Positions 55,908 to 64,000 of a DNA stretch of 64,000 nucleotides are shown piece by piece (position 1 is the first letter of the stretch; every line of letters starts with the position of its first letter). The stretch comes from Acidobacteriota bacterium (GTDB taxonomy: Bacteria > Acidobacteriota > Terriglobia > Acidiferrales > UBA7541), in assembly GCA_013289665.1 (NCBI GenBank), contig JABCZN010000002.1:186001-250000 (forward strand). The letters are read 5' to 3'. Below the pieces are notes generated by a model. The model was not told the DNA's origin. It saw only the letters and a list, made by a program, of their open reading frames with translations, and ran no database searches. The position numbers and the translations under genes were made by a program.

Positions 55908-56438
55908 TCAGCCGGCTTTGGCGACTTTTTTTGCTTCGGCGGAATCGTAACTTTCCCCATAGATGGCAGGGACTTTGCCGCCCATGGCGCGCAAATAAGT
56001 GGAGAGCTGTCCGCGGTGGTGGACGGTGTGCTTGATGCTGAAATCGAGATAGGCGACGGCAGGCAGCTCGAACATGCCGCGGAAGTCCATGATTTTGGCA
56101 GCTTGGTCGGGGGTGAGGCGGGTCAGGCTGTCGAAATTCTTGGCGAAGGAGTCGGCGTACCACTTGAGGATATTTTCCCGGGTGATGCCGCCTTCGGGAC
56201 GGGGGATGGCGTTGAAGTCGAAGGCGCCGGAGACGATGCCGCCGTAGAAACGGTGTTCGGCGGCGGCGATGTGCCAGGCGATTTCGGCGGCGCTGCGGGC
56301 TTGCGGGTCGGGACGATAGTCGGCGTTGGAGGCGGGGATGGCGGCGATGATGCCGCTGGTGGTCCGGTACTCGTTTTTGACGGACGGGAGATTGTATTGG
56401 AGAAGAAAGGCGGCTTGCTCGAGAGTCATGGAGATCAT
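55908..56438 (-). CDS. DinB-family putative metal-dependent protein
   Basis: A 176-residue four-helix protein. WHIAAAEHRFYGG supplies the first His and HTVHHRGQLSTYLRAMG the paired His of the DinB/YfiT metal site; GKVPAIYGES is the usual end. The start at 56438 (MISMTLEQ) is preceded by GAGGTGA; an upstream frame is not family-like. DinB proteins are often thiol-transferases or hydrolases of unknown substrate. It ends seven bases from the PilZ stop in convergent orientation. Confidence 0.87.
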   Translation of the reverse strand: MISMTLEQAAFLLQYNLPSVKNEYRTTSGIIAAIPASNADYRPDPQARSAAEIAWHIAAAEHRFYGGIVSGAFDFNAIPRPEGGITRENILKWYADSFAKNFDSLTRLTPDQAAKIMDFRGMFELPAVAYLDFSIKHTVHHRGQLSTYLRAMGGKVPAIYGESYDSAEAKKVAKAG

Positions 56439-56568
56439 TTGGGAGTCACCTCGATTGGAGTATAGAAGAAGAAGTAACCGGCGACCAGTGGCGAGCGACC
56501 GGAAAAGAATGACTCCACCCGAGAGATTCTGGTGCGGCAAGGGTGTGACACCCGCCGAGTACGAATTT

Positions 56569-57345
56569 TCACTTGAGGACCTCGGTCGACTTAGCGTCCA
56601 TATGGCAAGTCCCGTTTTCGCTTACCTCGATATGATAAACCCTGACCTGCGGCGTGGTCTCTATTTCGACACTAGCCCAGAAGACCGGCAGATTTAGAGA
56701 GAATCCTCCGCTCGCCATTTTTGTCGTACTGATCGAAAGAACCACGTGATTTCGTTTGAGAGAATTCCACCACTTGGTGCTCCGCTGGAAAGCATCTGGG
56801 TGGTTCGTGTCAAAGTAGTGCTTGGCCGCCTGAAGTTTGGCGTTGGAAGCATCAGCGATCCACCACTCGGACGACAAACCATAAATTACTTCACCGCACA
56901 GCAATCCGCGGGACTCCGCTTCTTCTGAATTTAGAATGCGCTGCGCACGCCCATCGCCAACTAAACGATTGAAGTCCTGTTCGGGGTTAGCGAATCCATA
57001 GAGTTTGTAGATCTTCTTTTCGTCCGCCGAGCTGGCAACATACATTGTTGGAATCCCGTTAGCTACGTTGTCCAGAATTTGGTCTCCTGAGAGATCGTAG
57101 CGGGGCCTTTGAATCTGAAAAAAACGCGGCAAAAGTCCGGGGTCTGAATGGGGCAGACGGGGAACAGTGAAACGATCTTCAAGTTCTTCCTCCCTGTGAA
57201 GTCGCACTGGCCCGAACGCAGCCTTTAATTCCGCCGAGAGCATTGCGAGAGAAGGTTCTGTTGACACATCCGATGATGATTGTGCGTAGGTTTCGCGATT
57301 GGAGGCGATGCCAAATAGAAGAATCACAAGAATCGGGCCAGCCAT
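56569..57345 (-). CDS. Exported hypothetical protein
   Basis: About 258 residues from ATG 57345 (MAGPILVILLFGIA), giving a signal peptide with cleavage near TYAQS. The frame is open to 57498, but that extension is Arg/Lys-rich and probably not translated. The mature part is globular with Trp/Asp-rich stretches (FFQIQRPRYDLSGDQILDNV, SSEWWIADASNAKLQAA), unlike any family I recognise. Start is uncertain, as no ribosome site is clear. The segment YGFANPEQDFNRLVGDGR may mark a conserved core. Confidence 0.6.
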   Translation of the reverse strand: MAGPILVILLFGIASNRETYAQSSSDVSTEPSLAMLSAELKAAFGPVRLHREEELEDRFTVPRLPHSDPGLLPRFFQIQRPRYDLSGDQILDNVANGIPTMYVASSADEKKIYKLYGFANPEQDFNRLVGDGRAQRILNSEEAESRGLLCGEVIYGLSSEWWIADASNAKLQAAKHYFDTNHPDAFQRSTKWWNSLKRNHVVLSISTTKMASGGFSLNLPVFWASVEIETTPQVRVYHIEVSENGTCHMDAKSTEVLK

Positions 57346-57382
57346 TGCGCAGCGCACGCAAATTCTTTTTGTCTCATATGCC

Positions 57383-57754
57383 TCAGTTATTGGCTGACTT
57401 CTTTTTTCTCTTCTTCCCCTTTTGTTTCTGCCGTTTCTCGCTCTCTTTTCTCTCCATCTTGAAGTCATCTGGCCTCTTTTCTTCTGGATGTTCCTCATGC
57501 GGGGTCTTGCAAACTTCCGCGATCAAATTGTGGATATCCGGGCGGCTGGCCAACTCGATTCGCTGGAAATTGGGCTTGACGCATTTCCATTGCGAGAGGA
57601 TACCACTTGTTGAGGTGATCGAAACGTACCGAAATGAGGGTGCCCGACCCTCTCTTCCGAGAAAAGGTGGGGTCTTTCTGTTCCGCCGAGAATAAAGCTG
57701 CGAGAGAAACCAGGAGAAGGAGGCCGACCCTTTCGGTTTTGGGGCCGACATCAC
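57383..57754 (-). CDS. Possible small basic protein (doubtful)
   Basis: A 123-codon frame on the minus strand just upstream of the exported hypothetical, ending in a Lys/Arg-rich tail. It has no recognised domain. Its 5-prime part overlaps the receptor-like remnant on the other strand. It could be a real gene in a short operon with its downstream neighbour or simply a chance frame; its protein-like middle (WKCVKPNFQRIELASRPDI) keeps it from being dismissed. Confidence 0.3.
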   Translation of the reverse strand: MMSAPKPKGSASFSWFLSQLYSRRNRKTPPFLGREGRAPSFRYVSITSTSGILSQWKCVKPNFQRIELASRPDIHNLIAEVCKTPHEEHPEEKRPDDFKMERKESEKRQKQKGKKRKKKSANN

Positions 57755-57825
57755 CCTTTGGTTCGGTGCTGGGAGCGGATGCTTCGCCGCGGTTGATTCA
57801 GTTGAAGGCGCAGGTTACGCTCTAG
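57745..57825 (+). pseudogene. Remnant of a TonB-dependent receptor C-terminus
   Basis: The plus-strand frame ending at the TAG at 57823-57825 gives PFGSVLGADASPRLIQLKAQ before its terminal VTL. It parallels the end of the intact receptor in this window (NFGQVTAVSIQPRVAQLGLK): FGxV, then PRxxQL. Upstream the frame is not receptor-like, so only about 26 codons remain. A strong terminator follows 23 bases later. This is an inference from a short match. Confidence 0.35.
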
Positions 57826-57848
57826 GTTAATTCGAAAATGAAAGAAGA

Positions 57849-57877
57849 GGGGCGGCTTTCGGGCCGCCCCTTTTTTT
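57849..57877 (+). terminator. Intrinsic terminator, plus strand
   Basis: GGGGCGGC (57849-57856), loop TTTCGG, GCCGCCCC (57863-57870), then seven Ts. It is the strongest terminator I see in the window, yet no intact plus-strand gene ends before it. Confidence 0.85.
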
Positions 57878-58250
57878 ATTGGGGGACCGAGAGTCCGGAG
57901 GGATCGGCGGAGATTCAGTGCGTAAGAGCGGGAGCCTGCCTGCGGCGGGCAAGCTCCCGCTCCCGCACCCAATAGCGGAGTCGCAAGGTGGCGATCGGAA
58001 TCTCAGGGCTGAGACGGGTCGGGCGAGAAAATGGAATGCCATGAGCGGGGGCGTTCGAGAAGGAGCGCGAACTGGAGCTTCGCAGCGGTGCAATTGGCTC
58101 TATTTCTTGGAGATAGGAGTAGTTAGATTCTGGCGTGAATGGGGGAAATAGATTGGGGTGTGGAGCGGGGCTTGCACGTTTTTCATGGCATCTTGAGGTA
58201 TGCCGGCGGACGGGGCGGCCAGTCCGGCAAAGCGGGAAGGTCGGAAGACA
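57878..58250. other. Intergenic region before the TonB-domain gene
   Basis: About 370 bases with the hairpin at 57926-57962 and no convincing gene. Confidence 0.5.
57926..57962. repeat. Long hairpin with GCGGGAGC stem
   Basis: GAGCGGGAGC pairs with GCTCCCGCTC over ten bases, and the interior TGCC/GGCA can extend the structure. The GCGGGAGC/GCTCCCGC core recurs as the glnA terminator stem at 58906-58924. Confidence 0.55.
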
Positions 58251-58595
58251 ATGCAGAACAATTCACGGAAGATCCGGGGGATGCTTGCAGGAGCTGTGTT
58301 GCTGGCGGCGAGCGCGGCGTTGAGTGCGGCGCAGGAGGTGGTGTTCAATCGCAGGGCATTGAAGATGGTGGCGGTTCAATATCCATCGGTATTAAAGGTC
58401 AGGGGAATCGGCGGGACGGTGAAGCTGCGGGTGCAGGTAAATGCAAATGGGACAGTGAGAGACGTTCAAGTGATGGGCGGGAATCCAATCCTGTCGGACT
58501 GCTCGGTGAAGGCAGTGAAACAGTGGTTGTTTGTGGCGTCGGAAAAGGACGAGAGCATCGAGATATCAGTGGTGTTTGATCCGAATTTGAAATAG
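58251..58595 (+). CDS. Small exported protein with TonB C-terminal domain
   Basis: A 114-residue protein with a signal peptide (hydrophobic stretch residues 11-26, cleavage near LSAAQ) and nearly all the rest a TonB C-terminal domain: AVQYPSVLKVRGIGGTVKLR, VNANGTVRDVQVMGGNPIL, CSVKAVKQWLF. It has no proline-rich linker or separate membrane anchor, so it is probably not a normal energy transducer; solo TonB_C proteins of this kind are often periplasmic. ATG 58251 is used, with GGAAG close upstream. Confidence 0.83.
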   Translation: MQNNSRKIRGMLAGAVLLAASAALSAAQEVVFNRRALKMVAVQYPSVLKVRGIGGTVKLRVQVNANGTVRDVQVMGGNPILSDCSVKAVKQWLFVASEKDESIEISVVFDPNLK

Positions 58596-58699
58596 GGACG
58601 GGCGTGCCGGTATCTGAATGCGGGAATGACAAGAAGGTGCGCGTGATTGAGTGACGTTCCGTAGATAGCCGAGAGGGGTGATAAGACAACGGGAAGCTG

Positions 58700-58755
58700 A
58701 GAGAAGAGGAAGATTTACACAGAGGACGCGGAGTACACAGAGGAGAATTGGGAAA
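58700..58755. repeat. Dispersed intergenic repeat, inverted copy
   Basis: TTTACACAGAGGACGCGGAG and TACACAGAGGAGAATT on the + strand; its complement reads as the CTCTGTGT/CCTCTGTGTAAATC pattern of the left-hand copies. It is the only copy seen in the right half and the only one in this orientation. Confidence 0.65.
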
Positions 58756-58901
58756 ATTTTATTGCGAATTGATCGAATTGTTGCGTTTCGTCCCGCCTAT
58801 TTGAATATCAGGAAACTAAAGACAAGAATGGCCCACCTGGAGATCGGCCACTCAATCGGAGTCGCCTGCGGATATTGGTCGGGTGGATTGGTTTACATCG
58901 C

Positions 58902-58924
58902 AAAAGCGGGAGCTTTGCTCCCGC
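58902..58924 (-). terminator. Intrinsic terminator of the glutamine synthetase gene
   Basis: On the minus strand, GCGGGAGC, loop AAA, GCTCCCGC and then TTTT, beginning 14 bases after the glnA stop. Confidence 0.75.
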
Positions 58925-58937
58925 GCTCAAAAATGGG

Positions 58938-60368
58938 CTAGAAGAGGTTCCAGAGGAACTGGTTGTAGACCTCGTGGTGGTATTGGACTTCGGGGGCTTT
59001 GACGAAGGTGCCGAGGGCGCGGGGGCAGCGGTCGGCGGAAGCGTGCTTGAGATCGGCGTAGCGGCCTTTGACGTCGGCGCCGAGGAGTTTGGTGGTCCAG
59101 TCGGCCTTCTCGAAATGGTCGATGGCGGTGTAGATGTTGTCGGGGAGATAGCGTTCGGCCTGGCGAAGATTCTTGATTTTGGAGGTTTCGCCGTCGATGC
59201 CGGTCTTGAAGATGGAGTACATGACCAGATAGGGATTGGCGTCGGGAGAGACGGAGCGCACTTCGACGCGCATGGATTTTTCGTTGCCGATGGGGATGCG
59301 GATCATGGAGCCGCGGTCCACGGGCGAGGCCTTGATCTGGTTGGGCGCTTCAAAGTGCGGATCGAGGCGGCGATAGGCGTTGACGCTGGCATTGAGCAGC
59401 AGGCAGATGTCGTTGCCGTGCGTGAGGATGCGGTCAATAAAGGACCAGCCGGTTTTGCTGAGTTTTTCCTCGCCTTTTGGATCCCAAAAAAGATTCTTGC
59501 CTTTTTCGCTGATGGAGACGTTGGTGTGCATGCCGCTGCCGTTGACGCCGACGACGGGCTTAGGGAGGAAGGAAGCGGTGAGGCCCATTTTGTTGGCGAC
59601 CTGGCGGCAAATTAGTTTGTAGAGCTGGATCTGGTCGGCGGCGTTGACGACTTCGGAGTAGCTGTAGTTGATTTCGAATTGTGAGGGCGCGACTTCCGGA
59701 TGATCCTTTTCGTTCTGGAAACCCATGGCGCGCTGGACTTCGGCGGTGGTGTCGATGAAGGTGCGGAGAGGATCGCCGGGGAGCGAGTGGTAGTAGCCGC
59801 CGGTGTTGACGTATTCGAACTTGCCGTTTTCGTTGTAGTGGCGCTCCGCGTCCGGACCTTTAAAGAGGAAGCCCTCGATTTCGTTGGCGGCGTTGAGCGT
59901 GTAACCTTCTTTTTTGTAGAGAGACTCCGCGTAGCCCTTCAGGACGCCGCGAATGTCGGCGGAATAGGGCGAGCCATCCTTGTCAATCACTTCCCCGAAG
60001 ACGAGGACTTTGCCGCTGCCGAAATAGTCGGCGGGGGCCCAGTAGAACGATCCCCAGTCAATGCCCAGGCGGAGATCGCTCTCGCGCTGAGCGGTGAAGC
60101 CGCGTATCGAAGAACCGTCGAAGGTGAGGTTGTCCCAGGACTTGAGAAGGAACTTTTTGTCGTAATCGAGCATGTGGAGGCGGCCTTCGAGATCGCTGAA
60201 AAGGACCGTGATGGCCTTGATGCGCTTTTCTGTGGCGAGGTATTTGAGGCGTTCTTCCTGAATTTTGTGGATGGGGGTGCGGCTTTGGCGCTGCTCTTTG
60301 GCTTTGAGATTGAGATCTTCGAGTTCGTCGTAGGGGAGAGAGAGAAAATTGCGCAGTTCAGTGGACAT
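58938..60368 (-). CDS. glnA: Glutamine synthetase (GS-I-like)
   Basis: Makes glutamine from glutamate, ammonia and ATP. The 476-residue protein has a beta-grasp domain ending in LTFDGSSIRGF, then EVAPSQFEINYSYS (metal-binding Glu), VNGSGMHTNVS (His of the n1/n2 site), ASPVDRGSMIRIP and PSPDANP-like SVSPDANPYLVMYSIF. The N-terminal 50 residues are longer than in E. coli GS. An NLYDLP-like adenylylation site is not obvious, so covalent regulation is uncertain. Start ATG at 60368 with AAGGAGATT upstream. A terminator follows the stop. Confidence 0.92.
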   Translation of the reverse strand: MSTELRNFLSLPYDELEDLNLKAKEQRQSRTPIHKIQEERLKYLATEKRIKAITVLFSDLEGRLHMLDYDKKFLLKSWDNLTFDGSSIRGFTAQRESDLRLGIDWGSFYWAPADYFGSGKVLVFGEVIDKDGSPYSADIRGVLKGYAESLYKKEGYTLNAANEIEGFLFKGPDAERHYNENGKFEYVNTGGYYHSLPGDPLRTFIDTTAEVQRAMGFQNEKDHPEVAPSQFEINYSYSEVVNAADQIQLYKLICRQVANKMGLTASFLPKPVVGVNGSGMHTNVSISEKGKNLFWDPKGEEKLSKTGWSFIDRILTHGNDICLLLNASVNAYRRLDPHFEAPNQIKASPVDRGSMIRIPIGNEKSMRVEVRSVSPDANPYLVMYSIFKTGIDGETSKIKNLRQAERYLPDNIYTAIDHFEKADWTTKLLGADVKGRYADLKHASADRCPRALGTFVKAPEVQYHHEVYNQFLWNLF

Positions 60369-61182
60369 GAATCTCCTTGGTTGGGAGCGCTAAACGCCAG
60401 ATTGGCATTTTGGGAATGGACATCACTGACAATGTAAAGGTAGCGCGAGGGGAAATGCAGCGTCAAATGGAAAAAGGAATTTCCACAAGAGGAAAAATGA
60501 ATGGGATGGATAAGAAAAGTGAATAGGAGGGATGGGGTTGAAAACTGAGGAAAGGGCAGCTCGACCGGCGGAATCTTGAAGAGGTTGCTTGGTTGCCGGG
60601 GTCCCTCGACTCCGTGGCCGGCGCGCCAAGCTGCGGCGCGGAAGAAAAAGCCGGCCACTCCGGTCCGGATGACAGGCACGCTCGGACAGCGGGGCAAACA
60701 GAATCCAGTGTGCGTGTTTCGGAAGGGGACACGGAAGTGGAATTGATGCAGGAACGGAAATGGCGGGCAGTGCCTAAGGCCAGTGTTTGCAATGGAAATT
60801 GGGAGAAAAAGATTGGCAAGCGTCCTGCAATCAGAATGGGCAATAAGTACATTGCAAGCTCTGAAGAGCGACGGGTAAGCGAAAATTGCTCTGAGGAGAC
60901 TTGAACAGACCTCCAAAGAAAGTACCTCATATCAGCCTGCCAGAAACCCCTTGGGCGCCAAGAGTTCAGTTTGAACAGCTTGCGGCGCCCTTTCCTCCCC
61001 TGGATTAGCCAACTCAATATTTTGGGGATGGGAAGAAGAGCCCTCACCTGATCGCTCCGGTGCGCGATGGCGATAGGAGAGAACAGCGACCACAGAACTG
61101 GAAGCGACGAGATCAGACAAGAATGGAAACGCCCGCCGGGGAAGCGGCGGGCGTAGGTGATGTTGGGCGGAGGGTGTGCTGG
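60369..61182. other. Long intergenic region upstream of glnA
   Basis: About 810 bases. A plus-strand frame (60593-60904) shows no family features. I see no tRNA, and the only structure is the hairpin at 61130-61153 near its right end. It carries the glnA promoter somewhere at its left. Confidence 0.45.
61130..61153 (-). terminator. Hairpin after the exported protein gene
   Basis: CGCCCGCCG, loop GGGAAG, CGGCGGGCG: a nine-base-pair perfect stem 30 bases past the stop of the gene at 61183-61887. Only three Ts follow on the minus strand, so termination may be weak. Confidence 0.5.
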
Positions 61183-61887
61183 TTAGCGGGAGGCGGCGCC
61201 GGTGGGGGAGTCGCTGGCGTTGGTAGCGCCGGTCAGGGGGATGGTTAAGGTGCTGTCTAGGCGGGTGAGGAGACCGGTCTGGGCCGAGAGTTCGACTTCC
61301 TTGCCTTTGCGGGCGGCGACATAGACAGCGCCAGAGGCGAGGCCGATGCCCGTGCCGCGAGCGACGTTGCTGAGGAGGACGCCCATCAGGGTGCCACCAC
61401 CGCCAACAATCACCATGCCCAAGGCATCACCTTTGTAATCGTGCTTTTCCTGGATAAGTTCCCCCTCGGTGATTCTCATGTCGCGGCGGGGAGTGCTGTA
61501 GGAATCGATGCGTGGGTGGCCAATGGCGATGAGGCTCATCTGGACGGGGATAAGGCGACTGTCGAGTTCGATGCTTGTGAAGGCGAGGTTCATCGAGGCC
61601 TGGCCGCGGAAGAGGGAAAAGTTTTTGGCTTTCTGGATGGTGCCGACTACGCCGTGAACGCGGGTACCGGCGGGGAGAACAATACGGCTGTCAAGGGCAA
61701 CAGGTTGGGAGAGAACAGCGATGAAGGGATCGCCTTCGCGGCTGGTGAAGCTGCTGACGGGAGTGAGGAGCGTGAGGTGCACTTCGGTGCCCTGAATAAT
61801 CTGGTGCGGCTCGGCCAGGGCTGGCGTGGGCAGAACGGCAGAAACGGCCAGCGCAAAAACTAAAAGGACTGAGAGAACGGCTTTCAT
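61183..61887 (-). CDS. Exported hypothetical protein
   Basis: A 234-residue secreted protein. The ATG at 61887 is backed by AGGAGG with six bases of spacing. Signal peptide (MKAVLSVLLVFALAVSAVLP, ending near ALA). The mature part is beta-rich (GTEVHLTLLTPVSSFTSREG, LPAGTRVHGVVGTIQKAKN), followed by a glycine-rich hydrophobic helix with YKGDALGMVIVGGGGTLMGV and SNVARGTGIGLASGAVY, like small membrane-active or TrbI/TraB-type surface proteins. Not recognised. It is divergent from the VWFA protein gene. Confidence 0.7.
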   Translation of the reverse strand: MKAVLSVLLVFALAVSAVLPTPALAEPHQIIQGTEVHLTLLTPVSSFTSREGDPFIAVLSQPVALDSRIVLPAGTRVHGVVGTIQKAKNFSLFRGQASMNLAFTSIELDSRLIPVQMSLIAIGHPRIDSYSTPRRDMRITEGELIQEKHDYKGDALGMVIVGGGGTLMGVLLSNVARGTGIGLASGAVYVAARKGKEVELSAQTGLLTRLDSTLTIPLTGATNASDSPTGAASR

Positions 61888-62217
61888 GAAAATCCTCCTG
61901 CTGCACGCGCGTGCAAGTGTGATGTCCCCGTAACGTGGGGAGCGGCCCCCGGTGAGGTGGGCTGGCGCTGGCGCGCGGACCTGGCTTCGGCGGCAAACGG
62001 AAGCCAGGCGGTTGGGGAGGAACTCCAACCTGAGAGAAACAATAGTCGGGAAGGAGCGGCCGCGCAAGCTTGTCGCGGAACGGTTTGCAGGGGAAGATAC
62101 CGGGGTGGGCGGAGCCGGGCGTCGGGTGCCAGCCCATTTATTTGCATTCGTCACAAGTGAGAGTACACTTTCCGGCAAGACAATGAAGTCTAACCAGACC
62201 CAATCCGGGGATACACG
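61888..62217. other. Divergent intergenic region
   Basis: About 330 bases between two exported-protein genes on opposite strands; no gene or repeat seen. Confidence 0.5.
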
Positions 62218-63906
62218 ATGAAGCCGCCTGGCCCGATTCCGCGCGCGATGTTGCCCGTCCTGTTTTCCGTTCTGGCTGGCGCGATGCTGTCGTTCGGACA
62301 GACCAAGCCGGGTGAAGGAGCGCCGCAGGCTCCTGTCATTAAGGTGCGCACGGGATTGGTGCTGATACCGGCAGAGGTGACGGATGCCAAGGGAAACCGC
62401 GTCACCGACATGAAGAAGGAAGATTTTGTGGTGTTGGAGAACGGAAAGAGGCAAGAGATCGCCCTGTTTGACCACATCACCACCAAGGCGGAGGTGATGA
62501 AGCCGACGGCCATGCCGGCGGGTGTATTTACAAATACCGTGCAGCAAGGCGGGAACCGGGTCACCATCTTCGTGCTGGACCTGGTGAATTCAAAGATCGA
62601 GGAGCAAAAGGAAGCACGCAAACAATTGCTGGATTTTTTGTCGAAGTCCCTGGACGAACAGGAACCGGTGTGCCTGATCGCGGTCAACGAAAAAGGCGCA
62701 TGGCTGCTTCATGGGTTCACGACCGACCCAAAGGTGTTGCTGGAAGCGCTGAACAAGGTGAAGCAATCGCGGACGGAGATGGACGCCCCGGCGAGGAATC
62801 CTGAAGAAGCGCTTTACCGGATGGTTCAAGGCGCGAATACCAAGAATGCGGGAGCGAACGCGGCGATGGAAGCGTCGCGACTGAACATCCTGGAGATGGA
62901 AGGCACGTTTCAGGACGTTAGCGCAGGAGAACGGATCCGCTTGACGCTGTTGTCGATGCTGGAGATCGCGGACGCATTTAGAGGCATTCCAGGAAGAAAG
63001 TCGCTGATCTGGGCAACGGCCGGGTTTCCCTTTGACATGGGAGACGCGTCGGCGTTTGAAAAGAGTGGGCCGCTGCACAGCCTGGGACAACAGGGCCTGA
63101 GCCCGCTCTACGAGCAGACCTGGCGAACGCTCGAAGCGGCGAACATCGCTGTGTATCCGCTGGACGTGAGCGAACTGGTGAATCCGGGTTATGTGAGTGC
63201 GGGTATTGGAGTACCTATGCCCCGACACGTGATGCTGGGTACGCATATCGCCAATCTGGAGAATCTTGCAAATATGACCGGTGGAAAATTGTGCACTCGG
63301 GACATGGATGCGGCGAAATGCTTCAAGGAGGCGGCGAGCGATTCTTCGGATTACTACCTGCTGGGAATTTACGACAAGAGCGGTACCGAGAAACCGGGGT
63401 GGAGGAAGTTGAGCGTGCGGTCGATGCGTGGCGACGTGCAGATCCAGGCACGGAGCGGCTATTACCTCAACGCGACGGCTCACGACGCGCCGACAGACAC
63501 CAAACTGATGGAAATGGCGCTGTTTTCGCCGTTTCAGTATACGGGGCTGCCGATGAGCGTGCGGTTGATGGACCCGGCGGCGGGCAGTAATCCCGGAGTG
63601 AAAAAGGTGGGCTTTCTCTATTCCCTTCCGGCAGCCGCGGTGCGGATTGACGAAGAGATCGGAAACCAACTGAAACTGGAGTTCGGCGCGGTGGCCCGGG
63701 ACTCGACGGGAAAGATGGTGGGGAGCTTCACCAAGGTGGTCGAAGGAAAGATGAGCGAATCGCAAGCCAGACAGGTGCGCGAGAAAGGGATTCTGTTTAC
63801 GGGAACAATCGAGCTGGCGCCGGGAGACTATTCGCTGAGTTTTGCGGTGATGGACAAAGTGAACGAAAACACGGGGAGTGTGATGGCGCCGATGAAGGTG
63901 GAGTAG
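62218..63906 (+). CDS. VWFA-related acidobacterial exported protein
   Basis: A 562-residue secreted protein with a signal peptide (cleavage near SFGQT). IKVRTGLVLIPAEVTDAKGN, then DMKKEDFVVLENGKRQEIALF and NRVTIFVLDLVNSK at about residues 40-130 match the VWFA-related domain described mainly from Acidobacteria. The classic MIDAS DxSxS is replaced by DLVNSK, so metal-ion adhesion may be altered. Later DSSDYYLLGIYDK and LSVRSMRGDVQIQARSGYYL are usual for the family. GGGGA precedes the ATG. It is the best lineage marker in the window; its function is not known. Confidence 0.9.
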   Translation: MKPPGPIPRAMLPVLFSVLAGAMLSFGQTKPGEGAPQAPVIKVRTGLVLIPAEVTDAKGNRVTDMKKEDFVVLENGKRQEIALFDHITTKAEVMKPTAMPAGVFTNTVQQGGNRVTIFVLDLVNSKIEEQKEARKQLLDFLSKSLDEQEPVCLIAVNEKGAWLLHGFTTDPKVLLEALNKVKQSRTEMDAPARNPEEALYRMVQGANTKNAGANAAMEASRLNILEMEGTFQDVSAGERIRLTLLSMLEIADAFRGIPGRKSLIWATAGFPFDMGDASAFEKSGPLHSLGQQGLSPLYEQTWRTLEAANIAVYPLDVSELVNPGYVSAGIGVPMPRHVMLGTHIANLENLANMTGGKLCTRDMDAAKCFKEAASDSSDYYLLGIYDKSGTEKPGWRKLSVRSMRGDVQIQARSGYYLNATAHDAPTDTKLMEMALFSPFQYTGLPMSVRLMDPAAGSNPGVKKVGFLYSLPAAAVRIDEEIGNQLKLEFGAVARDSTGKMVGSFTKVVEGKMSESQARQVREKGILFTGTIELAPGDYSLSFAVMDKVNENTGSVMAPMKVE

Positions 63907-64000
63907 TGGTTCGACGTTCTGACGATCGGATGTGTGTGTTAGACTGGGATGGCATTCGCGAAATGCGTGAGTGTCGAATCGTGGAACTTCGGGCTTCGTG

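Larger units (their letters stand above)
58596..58937. other. Intergenic region between TonB-domain gene and glnA
   Basis: About 340 bases; contains an inverted copy of the dispersed repeat (58700-58755) and the glnA terminator. Confidence 0.6.

Noticed and set aside
54163..56163. Long minus-strand open frame of 666 codons
   Set aside because: Low-complexity Arg/Pro/Ser translation, antisense to the well-supported GT2 and PilZ genes.

Overview
The window reads as a chromosomal segment of an acidobacterium (Acidobacteriota). The strongest lineage markers are a VWFA-related protein of the kind described mainly from Acidobacteria (62218-63906) and a large Oar-like TonB-dependent receptor with an N-terminal carboxypeptidase-regulatory-like repeat (21823-25551). 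High G+C codon use and Gram-negative envelope genes (Kdo synthesis, TonB, RND efflux) agree with this. About 45 protein genes can be supported. I saw no rRNA, tRNA, CRISPR array or intact insertion sequence.

Layout. 1-8.7 kb: the end of CTP synthase, an octahaem HAO-like cytochrome with a membrane partner, a Kdo pathway block (kdsA-kdsD-kdsC), inorganic pyrophosphatase, a deiodinase-like selenoprotein whose in-frame TGA is followed by a textbook bacterial SECIS hairpin, and a pseudouridine synthase. 9-27.5 kb: an inositol or aminocyclitol catabolic island (iolB, iolD, an iolG-like dehydrogenase, an iolE-like isomerase/dehydratase, a second Gfo/Idh/MocA enzyme, a DegT-type aminotransferase, a transaldolase-like protein, a zinc polyol dehydrogenase, two APC permeases, a TonB-dependent receptor and a LacI regulator). 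Four LacI-type palindromes (AANCGNTT core) lie only in the promoter regions of this island. 27.6-35 kb: two exported proteins (one with a PEP-CTERM-like tail), a Rieske oxygenase and a PYROXD2-like oxidoreductase. 33.4-40.2 kb: a protocatechuate/4-hydroxybenzoate block (pobA, a thioesterase, pcaF, pcaH, pcaG, pcaB, pcaD, pcaC). 40.3-46.8 kb: a CzcCBA-type metal efflux operon and an FG-GAP-like exported protein.

47-64 kb: a two-gene unit of an HPr-kinase-like protein and a PqqD-domain protein whose tail is an internal Tat-like signal followed by a six-cysteine knottin-like mini-protein. After it come a UGM-like FAD enzyme, an M50 protease, a sigma-54 activator with a receiver that lacks its phosphoacceptor Asp, a glycosyltransferase, a PilZ protein, DinB, a solo TonB C-terminal domain protein, glutamine synthetase and two exported proteins.

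Two window-scale patterns stand out. First, the + strand is C-rich on the left and G-rich on the right whatever the gene direction, with the change somewhere about 35-46 kb. Second, a dispersed intergenic repeat (CTCTGCGTTAAAT-type) recurs between genes in the left part and appears once, inverted, in the right part. The two most interesting objects are the selenoprotein/SECIS pair at 7156-7860 and the kinase plus PqqD-knottin pair at 47106-48415.
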